A stretch of 64,000 bases of DNA from UBA1413 sp037447215 (GTDB lineage Bacteria; Bacteroidota; Bacteroidia; Bacteroidales; Prolixibacteraceae): NCBI GenBank assembly GCA_037447215.1, contig JBBIHB010000007.1:1-64000 (forward strand), written 5' to 3'. The notes under the pieces were generated by a model. That model was not told the origin of the DNA, searched no databases, and saw only the letters and a list, made by a program, of their open reading frames with translations. Every line of letters begins with the position of its first letter. The first letter of the stretch is position 1. Made by a program: the position numbers and the translations under genes. This document shows positions 1 through 7,868 of the stretch, in pieces.

Positions 1-17
1 ACGTCGCCTCCTTATTT

Positions 18-55
18 AAACCCTGGTTCTTCCTTGAGCCAGGGTTTCTTGCTTT
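18..55 (+). terminator. Rho-independent terminator of an upstream gene
   Basis: A 9-bp perfect inverted repeat (AAACCCTGG at 18-26, CCAGGGTTT at 39-47) with a 12-nt loop is followed by a T-rich tract. It probably ends a plus-strand gene that lies before this window. Confidence 0.7.
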
Positions 56-131
56 TAATTATCCCCATTTTGGTTAATTTTTTCGCAATGGAATAATTAT
101 TAAAATTAATGTTCGTTATTTTTCTGAACTA

Positions 132-1742
132 TTGCCGAGCTGTATGAATCAATTTTTTAGTAGGATTAATAATCTCAGAGAGAATTTGTTTTTTATCTCT
201 TTAGTTTCCCTGGCAATTGTTTTTCCATTTTCTGAAGCTCTTGTCAGTATATTTTCAGGATTCCTTCTGCTTCAGGTATTACTGTTCAGGTCTTGGTTAC
301 ACCCCCAATCCATGAAAGGGGAAATTGCTGGTCTGTTATTCATCCTATCAATTTTTTGCGTGTATCTATTTGGAACATTATTCACACGCGATTTTCAATT
401 TGCACTTTATGAATTGAGGAAAGTAATTTTCTGGTTGCTAATGCCATTAGCATTTTATTTTTCTCCCAAACTACCTGCTTCAAAAATATTTTTGGTATTT
501 AAAATATTCATTATTGCTGTAACTGTTTCAAGCCTAATTTATTCTGTAAATTATATTCTACTTCATGATTCAATAACTGATGACTTTAGAAATGCAGGAT
601 ATATTTCTCATATTCGTTTTTCATTTCAAGTGATTCTTTCATTAATTTTACTTGGTTATTTTTTTATAAATACTCCTGAGAATGAAATAAGCTACTACCG
701 GATTATCATTTTGGGTTTGTTTTTATGGTTGACATCTTTTCTATTTTTACTTCAATCGCTTATTGGTATTATTTCATTCTTTGGAACAATAATTATTTTT
801 CTATTATATTACATTTATAAAATTTCCCTTAAAAAATTCAGGCTATTCTTTTTGTTGTTACTTTTTTTCTGCATTATGGTCCCTGTTTATTTTACCGGTA
901 CCGTTATCAGAGACTTTTACAGTTTTAAAGCCATCGATGTCAATAATATAGAATATAAAACAATGTCGGGAAATAATTATGAATTTGATTTTGAAAACCT
1001 TGCACGTGAAAATGGAAACCTGGTATATGTATATATATGTCATGATGAACTAAGAAAAGAATGGAACAAGAGAAGCAATATAAAATATGATCATGTAATA
1101 AACGGTTATCAGCTAAGTAATACGCTCATACGCTATTTGACAAGTATGGGGCTCAGGAAAGATAGCGTTGCAGTTTCACAACTTACTGAAGAGGATATTG
1201 CGATGATTGAAAGTGGGGTTACAAATTATAAATTTAAAAACCGATTTTTCTCAATTTATCCGAGACTTTATCAAACTATTTGGGAAATTGACAGCTATTT
1301 AAATTCTGGTGATCCCAACAATAAATCACTGGCACAACGGATTGAATATTTGAAGGCTTCATTTATTCTGATTGGCAGGAATCCCCTGTTAGGTATTGGT
1401 ACTGGAAACTGGAAAATAAAATACAATGAAGTATATGATGAAATGCACTCCAGATTGGATATGGATAAACGAGCTTCGTCGCATAACCAATACCTCAATT
1501 ACCTGGTTAAATTTGGAATTTTAGGATTTTTTTGGATATTGGTAGCCATTCTTATTCCATTTTTTAAAGGGAAACATTATTCAAATATTGTTTTCTCCTT
1601 ATTCATGATAGCTTTTTCCATAGCAAATTTTGGGGATTCAAATCTTGAAACACACATGGGACTTTCATTTTTTTCATTCTTTTATTGTTTGCTCCTATGG
1701 CATTCGCCTGATGAAATGAAAAATCAATTCATTCATAGTTAA
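132..1742 (+). CDS. O-antigen ligase / polymerase family membrane protein (Wzy_C type)
   Basis: Integral inner-membrane protein expected to polymerise or ligate surface polysaccharide at the periplasmic face. The 536-aa product has about ten hydrophobic segments and one large soluble loop (about residues 260-455) that carries the Wzy_C-like signature: GRNPLLGIGTGNW, then SSHNQYLNYLVKFGILG at the start of the next membrane segment. That layout (big loop with an H-N-x-x-L motif near its end) is typical of WaaL/Wzy proteins. The start at 132 is TTG; an ATG four codons later (144) is an equally good start. No other polysaccharide genes lie beside it. The gene looks clearly more AT-rich than the genes after it, which could mean transfer, but this was judged by eye. 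The exact substrate cannot be told. Confidence 0.75.
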   Translation: MPSCMNQFFSRINNLRENLFFISLVSLAIVFPFSEALVSIFSGFLLLQVLLFRSWLHPQSMKGEIAGLLFILSIFCVYLFGTLFTRDFQFALYELRKVIFWLLMPLAFYFSPKLPASKIFLVFKIFIIAVTVSSLIYSVNYILLHDSITDDFRNAGYISHIRFSFQVILSLILLGYFFINTPENEISYYRIIILGLFLWLTSFLFLLQSLIGIISFFGTIIIFLLYYIYKISLKKFRLFFLLLLFFCIMVPVYFTGTVIRDFYSFKAIDVNNIEYKTMSGNNYEFDFENLARENGNLVYVYICHDELRKEWNKRSNIKYDHVINGYQLSNTLIRYLTSMGLRKDSVAVSQLTEEDIAMIESGVTNYKFKNRFFSIYPRLYQTIWEIDSYLNSGDPNNKSLAQRIEYLKASFILIGRNPLLGIGTGNWKIKYNEVYDEMHSRLDMDKRASSHNQYLNYLVKFGILGFFWILVAILIPFFKGKHYSNIVFSLFMIAFSIANFGDSNLETHMGLSFFSFFYCLLLWHSPDEMKNQFIHS

Positions 1743-1805
1743 GGTATTATCGAACTTTTTATGATTTCTGTTGTTTGGATAGAAAAAATAAAAAGAATAA
1801 AAGAT

Positions 1806-2513
1806 ATGAAAAGAAGAAACTTTATTGCAACTGTTGGATCCATTGCCGCTGCAGCCCCTTTTATAGGTGCTATCACTTCATGTGCCTCCGAAACAAATGT
1901 TTTTAAGGGTCATGTATTTCCTGATCTTGGATACTCATTTGATGCCCTTGAACCCTATATCGATGCCATGACAATGGAAATTCACTATTCGAGGCACCAT
2001 AAAGCTTATTTCGATAATTTTATGAAAGCAGCCGATGGAACTGAAATGGTAAATTCCCCATTGGCAGATATTTTTTCGAAGATGAGTACTTACCCAGTTG
2101 TTGTTAGAAATAATGGGGGTGGTTTTTATAATCATAACCTTTTCTGGGAAATTATGGCTCCCGGAAACCGTGAAATATCAGATGAATTTAAGACGGCCAT
2201 TGAAAATGACTTAGGTTCATTCGATGAATTTAAAAAACAGTTCGGAACGGCAGCTCGTTCTCAGTTTGGAAGCGGTTGGGCATGGTTGTCGGTCGATAGC
2301 GAAGGTAAACTTTTTGTATCTGCCACACCAAATCAGGACAATCCATTGATGGATGTAGCCGAAAAGTGTGGAACCCCGGTTTTGGGGATCGATGTCTGGG
2401 AACATGCTTATTATTTGAAATATCAGAACTTAAGAGGTGATTACATTGAAAATTTCTGGAATATTATTAACTGGAAAGCTGTTGAAGACCGATATAAAAT
2501 TGCAAAAGATTAG
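1806..2513 (+). CDS. Exported Fe/Mn superoxide dismutase, predicted lipoprotein
   Basis: Converts superoxide to oxygen and hydrogen peroxide. The 235-aa product carries the expected metal ligands: His60 in HYSRHHKAY, a His in YNHNLFW, and Asp and His in DVWEHAYYLKY. Unlike the usual cytoplasmic enzyme it starts with MKRRNFI, a twin-arginine-like motif, followed by an Ala-rich hydrophobic stretch and a lipobox-like ITSC (Cys26), so it is predicted to be exported folded and lipid-anchored. The ATG at 1806 is chosen because it gives a proper signal sequence; an in-frame ATG at 1761 would bury the signal behind 15 extra residues. Whether it uses Fe or Mn cannot be decided by eye. Confidence 0.88.
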   Translation: MKRRNFIATVGSIAAAAPFIGAITSCASETNVFKGHVFPDLGYSFDALEPYIDAMTMEIHYSRHHKAYFDNFMKAADGTEMVNSPLADIFSKMSTYPVVVRNNGGGFYNHNLFWEIMAPGNREISDEFKTAIENDLGSFDEFKKQFGTAARSQFGSGWAWLSVDSEGKLFVSATPNQDNPLMDVAEKCGTPVLGIDVWEHAYYLKYQNLRGDYIENFWNIINWKAVEDRYKIAKD

Positions 2514-2537
2514 CTGTTAGTTTTATTTTGTCGAAGG

Positions 2538-2577
2538 GCTCATTACTTTTGAAGAAATTTTAAAGTAATGAGCTTTT
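2538..2577 (+). terminator. Terminator-like hairpin overlapping the next start codon
   Basis: Perfect 12-bp arms (GCTCATTACTTT at 2538-2549 and AAAGTAATGAGC at 2562-2573) with a 12-nt loop and a TTTT tail. It sits 24 nt after the superoxide dismutase stop, and its 3' arm contains the ATG (2568) of the following DUF2520 gene. Confidence 0.65.
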
Positions 2578-3341
2578 CCGTTGTTATGATAGGAGCTGGG
2601 AATGTTGCCTGGCACTTAACAAAACGCCTTGTTGTAACAGGTTTCAATATAGTACAGGTATATAGCCGTACCGAAAAATCTGCCCGGGAACTTGCACAAC
2701 TGCTTAAAACAAATTGGACCAACCGACTTGAAGAAATTGATCGAAATGCTGACATGTATTTTATAGCATTAAAGGACGATGCCGTAACCGGTTTTCTTAA
2801 AAATGCAGGCCTCACAGGAAAAATCCTGGTTCATTGCTCGGGCAGCCTCTCCATCGACATATTTGCGGATTATACTGCTAAATCTGGTGTTTTTTATCCG
2901 TTACAAACCTTTTCAAAAGCCAGAAGCATCAATTTCAGGGAAATACCCGTTTTTATTGAAGGCTCAACTGATGATTTAACCAGCATGCTATTTGAAATTG
3001 GTGCCAAAGTAGCGGGAAACGTGCAATATGCCAATAGCCATCAGCGCCTGATACTTCATATTGCTGCGGTGTTTTCGGGCAACTTTGTCAACCACTTGTA
3101 CTCAATTGCTGCAGGGATTCTTGAGGAAAACCAGCTTAGTTATGAAGTTCTGTATCCATTAATGAAAGAAACTCTTCATAAAGCGTTTGAATTGCATCCT
3201 TTCATTTCTCAGACAGGCCCCGCAGTAAGAAACGACAAAGGAATTACCGGGCGGCATAAGAAAGAACTTGAAAATAACCATGAACTCTTAAAAATCTACA
3301 CCATTTTATCGGAACATATTTATACATTGCATAAAAAATAG
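2568..3341 (+). CDS. Rossmann-like and DUF2520 domain protein
   Basis: A 257-aa protein with an N-terminal NAD(P)-binding Rossmann fold (VVMIGAGNVAWHLTKRL at the start, then VHCSGSLS) related to F420-dependent NADP oxidoreductase/ProC-type dehydrogenases, and a C-terminal helical DUF2520 domain with the motifs HQRLILHIAAVFSGNFVNHL and TGPAVRND. Substrate unknown; in Bacteroidota this gene is often found just before the HAD phosphatase and Maf genes, as here. Its stop is 4 nt before the next ATG, so the three genes are probably one transcript. The start codon lies in the arm of the hairpin described at 2538-2577; the next in-frame ATG (2586, MIGAGNVAW) would cut the first beta strand, so 2568 is preferred. 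Confidence 0.85.
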   Translation: MSFSVVMIGAGNVAWHLTKRLVVTGFNIVQVYSRTEKSARELAQLLKTNWTNRLEEIDRNADMYFIALKDDAVTGFLKNAGLTGKILVHCSGSLSIDIFADYTAKSGVFYPLQTFSKARSINFREIPVFIEGSTDDLTSMLFEIGAKVAGNVQYANSHQRLILHIAAVFSGNFVNHLYSIAAGILEENQLSYEVLYPLMKETLHKAFELHPFISQTGPAVRNDKGITGRHKKELENNHELLKIYTILSEHIYTLHKK

Positions 3342-3345
3342 AATT

Positions 3346-3876
3346 ATGTCGTTTTTCAAAGATGATTTAAAAAACATAGAGGCCTTGCTCTTTGATGTAG
3401 ACGGAGTTTTATCTTCCGATACCTCGCCACTTGACCCAGCAGGTGATCCAATGCGCACAGCAAATGTTAAAGACGGGTATGCCATACGATTAGCCATCGA
3501 AAGCGGTTTGGTAATTGGAGTGATTACCGGGGGTGGCCAGCAGAGCGTAAGGCTAAGGCATCAACGGTTAGGGGTTGGATATTACTTTGATAATGTGAGA
3601 GATAAATTATCATCGCTCTATGATTTTATGGAAAAAACAGGCATATCGGCACAAAAAATACTTTTTATGGGCGACGACCTTGTTGATTACGAGATTATGA
3701 AAAAGGTTGGTATTGCCACTTGTCCGGCTGATGCAGCCCCCGAAATCAAACTCATTTCACGGTATGTTTCCGATCGCAAAGGTGGCGAAGGATGTGTCAG
3801 GGACATTATTGAGCAGGTTATGCGGGCACAGGGTAAATGGTTTATCAATGGTTTCACCGAAAAACAGGCATTTTAA
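3346..3876 (+). CDS. kdsC: KdsC-like HAD phosphatase (3-deoxy-manno-octulosonate 8-phosphate phosphatase family)
   Basis: Cytoplasmic HAD-superfamily phosphatase of the C0 (cap-less) KdsC type, 176 aa, the usual length. Motif I is LLFDVDGVLSSD with the nucleophile and acid/base Asp pair; motif II is VITGGG; motif IV is MGDDLVDYEIM. The C-terminal GGEGCVRDIIE is the KdsC-family tail that completes the neighbouring subunit active site in the tetramer. In lipopolysaccharide synthesis it would make free KDO. It sits between the DUF2520 gene (4 nt upstream) and maf, whose ATG directly follows this stop. Other KDO genes are not in the window, so a related sugar-phosphate substrate remains possible. 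Confidence 0.82.
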   Translation: MSFFKDDLKNIEALLFDVDGVLSSDTSPLDPAGDPMRTANVKDGYAIRLAIESGLVIGVITGGGQQSVRLRHQRLGVGYYFDNVRDKLSSLYDFMEKTGISAQKILFMGDDLVDYEIMKKVGIATCPADAAPEIKLISRYVSDRKGGEGCVRDIIEQVMRAQGKWFINGFTEKQAF

Positions 3877-4452
3877 ATGGTTTGGTTCCCCGATTATAAA
3901 TATGTTCTTGGTTCGGCTTCGCCAAGGAGGCAACAATTACTGAGTGAACTTGGCCTGAATTTTACAGTCAGGATATGCGATATTGAAGAAGACTTCCCCG
4001 AAGGTATGTTGATGGAAGAAATTCCGGTTTATCTTGCACGAAAAAAAGCTGATTCGCTATATAGTACCCTAACTATTCAGGAGTTGCTCATTACGGCTGA
4101 TACCATTGTCTGGCTGGAAGGCGAAGTTCTGGGAAAGCCAAGAGACATTGATCATGCCATTGAGATACTTAAAATGTTAAGTGGTAAAACCCACCAGGTA
4201 GTTACAGGTGTATGTCTTACCACTAGATTGAAACGAAAAGACTTTTTTTCGGTGACCCATGTCGAGTTTAAGGAGCTAACGGCGCAAGAAATCAGATATT
4301 ATATCGGGTTGTGCCTACCTTTTGATAAAGCTGGAGCCTATGGGATACAGGAATGGATTGGGCTTGCCGGAATTAAAAGCATCAACGGATCATATTTTAA
4401 TGTTGTTGGACTTCCTGTTCATCAGATATATTTTGAGATATTGAATTTCTGA
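3877..4452 (+). CDS. maf: Maf family nucleotide pyrophosphatase
   Basis: Hydrolyses non-canonical or modified nucleoside triphosphates (dTTP/UTP type) to monophosphates and is linked to cell division arrest in other bacteria. The 191-aa product has the family opening YVLGSASPRRQQLLSELGL, the catalytic-region motif ITADTIVWLEGEVLGKP, SGKTHQVVTGVCL, and FDKAGAYGIQEWIGLAGI near the C-terminus. Length and motif order match Maf throughout. The ATG directly abuts the stop codon of the KdsC-like gene, so translation is likely coupled. It is the last gene of the DUF2520-KdsC-Maf cluster. Confidence 0.9.
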   Translation: MVWFPDYKYVLGSASPRRQQLLSELGLNFTVRICDIEEDFPEGMLMEEIPVYLARKKADSLYSTLTIQELLITADTIVWLEGEVLGKPRDIDHAIEILKMLSGKTHQVVTGVCLTTRLKRKDFFSVTHVEFKELTAQEIRYYIGLCLPFDKAGAYGIQEWIGLAGIKSINGSYFNVVGLPVHQIYFEILNF

Positions 4453-4546
4453 AAAAACTGTAGAAGAAATGTTAATTAATCCATTTGGAGGATAACATCT
4501 TTGACTAATATTTCGTAATAAAAGTATTATCTAAACTACTTATGTT

Positions 4547-5551
4547 ATGAAATATCTAATCAGAATTATCGCCTGCTTTCTATTCGCCCTTTTAATAGGT
4601 GCATGCCAGAAAGAAAAAACAGTTAAAGTCGGATTTTTATTACATGCCCTTGATAAGGAGCGTTGGGAAAGTGACCGGGATTATTTCATTTCGAAAATGA
4701 AAGAACTCGGTGGTGAAGTAACGGTAGTTGAGGCTGGTAATAACGCCGATACACAGTTGAAACAGGCACAAAAACTGCTTTCCGAAGGGGTTCATGTGCT
4801 GGTGGTTGTCCCTGTTGATCAGTTTGCAGCGGCAAAAATTGTTGAAGAGGCCAACAAAATGAGTGTTCCGGTAATTTCGTATGACCGATTGATTCTGAAC
4901 AGTAAACTCGATTATTATGTTTCGACCGATAATGTCATGATCGGGGAACTTCAGGCCAGGTATTTATCTACCGTAAAACCTGAAGGTAATTATATATTGA
5001 TTGGAGGGGCAAGGAGTGATCACAACAGTCAGTTTCTCTATCTCGGACAAATGAATGTACTTTCTCCTCTGATTGAGAAAGGCGATGTGAGAATTGTACT
5101 AAATACTTTTACCGAAGCCTGGGAAGAAAGTGAAGGATATAAAATTACCAGTGATTTTTTGAAGAACAATAATAAAAATAAACCCGATGCTATTCTGGCT
5201 GGGAACGATGCTATTGCCATGGGTTCTATACGTGCACTTGAAGAAGCCGGACTTGCCGGAAAGGTTTTGGTTGCCGGAATGGATGCCGATTTGCTTAACC
5301 TTCAGGAAATCGTAAAAGGTACACAAACCTGCACCATTTATAAACCCATCCAAAAAATGGCTTCAGTAGCTGCCGAAATAGCTTTCCGGCTCGGGAGCGG
5401 ACTTGAATGTGAAAGAACTTTCCAGACAACCAGTAATGGCGAAATGCTTGTGCCCTCATTTTTGTTCCATGGTGATCTGGTAAATAAGCATAACATTAAA
5501 TTTACTGTAGTCTCGGAAGGTTATCAGAAAGAAGAAGATATTTTCAGGTAG
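4547..5551 (+). CDS. Periplasmic sugar-binding lipoprotein (XylF/RbsB type), orphan
   Basis: A 334-aa type-1 periplasmic binding protein. The N-terminus is a lipoprotein signal with lipobox IGAC (MKYLIRIIACFLFALLIGAC), then VKVGFLLHALDKERWESD, the internal repeat VLVVVPVDQFAAAKIVEEA with VPVISYDRLI (the XylF-like ligand segment), and DAILAGNDAIAMGSIRAL. These match D-xylose-type binding proteins. No ABC ATPase or permease gene is next to it, so it may serve a distant transporter or act as a sensor input. It is flanked by its own 94-nt leader and a terminator hairpin (5579-5617), suggesting a single-gene transcript. The sugar is not certain. Confidence 0.8.
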   Translation: MKYLIRIIACFLFALLIGACQKEKTVKVGFLLHALDKERWESDRDYFISKMKELGGEVTVVEAGNNADTQLKQAQKLLSEGVHVLVVVPVDQFAAAKIVEEANKMSVPVISYDRLILNSKLDYYVSTDNVMIGELQARYLSTVKPEGNYILIGGARSDHNSQFLYLGQMNVLSPLIEKGDVRIVLNTFTEAWEESEGYKITSDFLKNNNKNKPDAILAGNDAIAMGSIRALEEAGLAGKVLVAGMDADLLNLQEIVKGTQTCTIYKPIQKMASVAAEIAFRLGSGLECERTFQTTSNGEMLVPSFLFHGDLVNKHNIKFTVVSEGYQKEEDIFR

Positions 5552-5578
5552 TACTGTAAATTTTTAATGTTGGAAGGG

Positions 5579-5617
5579 AGGCTGTGTGAAAAGAATTTTA
5601 TGCAGCCTTTTTAATTT
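5579..5617 (+). terminator. Rho-independent terminator after the sugar-binding protein gene
   Basis: AGGCTG (5579-5584) pairs with CAGCCT (5603-5608); an inner AAAA/TTTT pairing extends the stem, and the right arm runs into TTTTTAATTT. It lies 28 nt after the stop codon at 5551. Confidence 0.6.
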
Positions 5618-5723
5618 AATAACCAGTTTAGTGAAATGCTCCTCAAATAATGATTCCAACTGTTTTTTCAATATAATCTGTAAATTTGAAAAATCTGAAA
5701 AATCTCAATTTTTATACATTACA

Positions 5724-7868
5724 ATGAAAAGACTACTGCTTTTGGTTGCCAGCGTTATCCTTTTGATTTCGGCCCTTTTTGCACGCGAAGGTATGTGGGT
5801 GCCTCTATACATCGAAAAATATAACCTGGATGAAATGCAGCAAATGGGTTTCCGGTTAACTGTGCAGGATATTTACGACATCAATAAGGCATCGATGAAA
5901 GATGCGGTTGTGTTGTTTGGAGGCGGTTGTACTGGAGAATTAATTTCAGGCGATGGGTTGCTTATTACTAATCATCATTGTGGATATAGGCAGATACAAC
6001 AACACAGTTCGGTTGAAAACGATTACCTTACCTATGGATTCTGGGCTAATAGCAGGAACGAGGAACTGCCAAATCAGGGATTAAGTGTTAGTTTCCTTGA
6101 AAGGATGGAAGATGTGACAGAAAGGGTAGTGGAAGGAACCGATAGTTTAACTGGAGAGGATAAAACTACTACCATTGCCCGCAATATTAATGCAATTGAA
6201 CGTGAAGCACAGGAAAATGGAAAATTCAGGGCAACAGTACGCCCATTTTTTTATGGCAACCAGTATTTCTTGCAAGTTTATAAAGTTTATACCGATGTCA
6301 GGCTTGTGGGGGCCCCTCCCTCTTCAATCGGAAAATTTGGAGGCGATACCGACAACTGGATGTGGCCGCGCCATACTGGCGATTTTGCACTATTCAGGGT
6401 TTATGCCGGAAAAGATAATGAACCTGCAACATATTCGCCAGATAACATTCCATTCAAGCCAAAAAAATTCTTTCCGATTTCGCTCAAAGGAGTTGAACAT
6501 GAAGACTTTACCATGGTATTTGGATACCCGGGGCGAACAACACAGTATCTTCCTTCTTATGCAGTTGACTTGATACAGAAGCAACGTAACCCGGATCGGA
6601 TTGCCATTCGGGACCTGAAACTTGAAATCATGGGACGGCATATGGCTAAGGAAGCAAAAGTCAGGATCCAATACTCATCCAAATATGCAGGCATTTCTAA
6701 TTCATGGAAAAGATGGCAAGGTGAGATTCTGGGACTTGAACGATTAAAAGCAGTAGAACGGAAACAGGAATTTGAACGAGATTTTATGGACTGGGCTATA
6801 TCGGAAAGTAGATGGGACTCAGAATTTGCACCTTTGTTTGACCTTTTCAGGTTAAGCTATGCCGAATATGCACCAATGGCCAGGGCATCCGACATTTATG
6901 CGGAAATAGCATGGAGTGGCATTGAAGTATTTATGGTTGCCAACTATTTTAATGCATTTCTCCGGCAAGCCGAACATCGTGAAGAAATGACTGAATCTTC
7001 GTGGCAGTCGCTTCAGCAGCTTATCGACAATTTTTTCAAGGATTTTCACCAGCCAATTGATGAAGAGATGTTTAATGTTCTGCTACCCATGCTTGCCCGG
7101 CAATTGCCGTCCAAGTATATTCCGGCTGATTTAAGCCAGGTTCTCCGAAAATACGACGGTAATAAACTCGTTACCCATTTGTACCGGAAATCGGTTCTTT
7201 CCGACCATAATAAACTGAATGAAATGATTAACTCCAATTCGGTCAATAAAATTAAATCTTTGGAAAAAGACCCGCTGTTTATGCTATTCAGATCTTTGAG
7301 GAATTTTTATGATACCCAGGTTAATCCATCGATACAACTTATTGAAGGTAACCTCGAAGATGCTATGAAGCACTATATGGCAGGCATTATGAAAATGAAG
7401 GAAGGACAGGCTTTTTATCCTGACGCCAATTCAACCCTCAGGGTGGCCTACGGAAAGATAGAAAGTTATGAACCGCGTGACGGTGTAATTTACAAACATT
7501 ATACTACCCTCGAAGGGATAATGGAAAAAGACGATCCCGGTATTTATGATTATGATGTTCCGGCCCGGCTCAAAGAGTTATATGAAAATAAAAATTACGG
7601 CGAATATGGTTATAATGGTAAAATGCCGGTTTGTTTTATTGCATCAAACCATACAACAGGGGGAAATTCAGGCAGCCCTGTACTGAATTCCGACGGGCAC
7701 CTGATAGGGATCAACTTTGACCGTTGCTGGGAGGGAACCATGAGCGATATTATGTATGATCCCGATCAGTGCCGGAATATTGCCCTTGATATGCGGTATG
7801 CCCTGTTTATAATCGATAAATTTGCCGGAGCCGGGTATTTACTCGATGAAATGGTGCTGATCAGGTAG
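5724..7868 (+). CDS. dpp11: S46 family dipeptidyl peptidase, DPP11-like (Asp/Glu specificity predicted)
   Basis: Periplasmic serine exopeptidase that releases dipeptides from oligopeptide N-termini, feeding amino-acid fermenters. From the ATG at 5724 the product is 714 aa with a clean signal peptide (MKRLLLLVASVILLISALFA); an in-frame ATG at 5586 would add 46 unlikely residues. Visible motifs: LLITNHHCGY with the catalytic His near the N-terminus and TTGGNSGSPVLNSDGHLIG with the catalytic Ser near the C-terminus, a chymotrypsin-like double barrel split by a helical domain. The specificity loop reads FDRCWEGTMSDI: Arg at this place is known from DPP11 (acidic P1), whereas DPP7 has Gly (FDGNWE). 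The 3' end overlaps the convergent creD gene by 30 nt. Confidence 0.88.
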   Translation: MKRLLLLVASVILLISALFAREGMWVPLYIEKYNLDEMQQMGFRLTVQDIYDINKASMKDAVVLFGGGCTGELISGDGLLITNHHCGYRQIQQHSSVENDYLTYGFWANSRNEELPNQGLSVSFLERMEDVTERVVEGTDSLTGEDKTTTIARNINAIEREAQENGKFRATVRPFFYGNQYFLQVYKVYTDVRLVGAPPSSIGKFGGDTDNWMWPRHTGDFALFRVYAGKDNEPATYSPDNIPFKPKKFFPISLKGVEHEDFTMVFGYPGRTTQYLPSYAVDLIQKQRNPDRIAIRDLKLEIMGRHMAKEAKVRIQYSSKYAGISNSWKRWQGEILGLERLKAVERKQEFERDFMDWAISESRWDSEFAPLFDLFRLSYAEYAPMARASDIYAEIAWSGIEVFMVANYFNAFLRQAEHREEMTESSWQSLQQLIDNFFKDFHQPIDEEMFNVLLPMLARQLPSKYIPADLSQVLRKYDGNKLVTHLYRKSVLSDHNKLNEMINSNSVNKIKSLEKDPLFMLFRSLRNFYDTQVNPSIQLIEGNLEDAMKHYMAGIMKMKEGQAFYPDANSTLRVAYGKIESYEPRDGVIYKHYTTLEGIMEKDDPGIYDYDVPARLKELYENKNYGEYGYNGKMPVCFIASNHTTGGNSGSPVLNSDGHLIGINFDRCWEGTMSDIMYDPDQCRNIALDMRYALFIIDKFAGAGYLLDEMVLIR

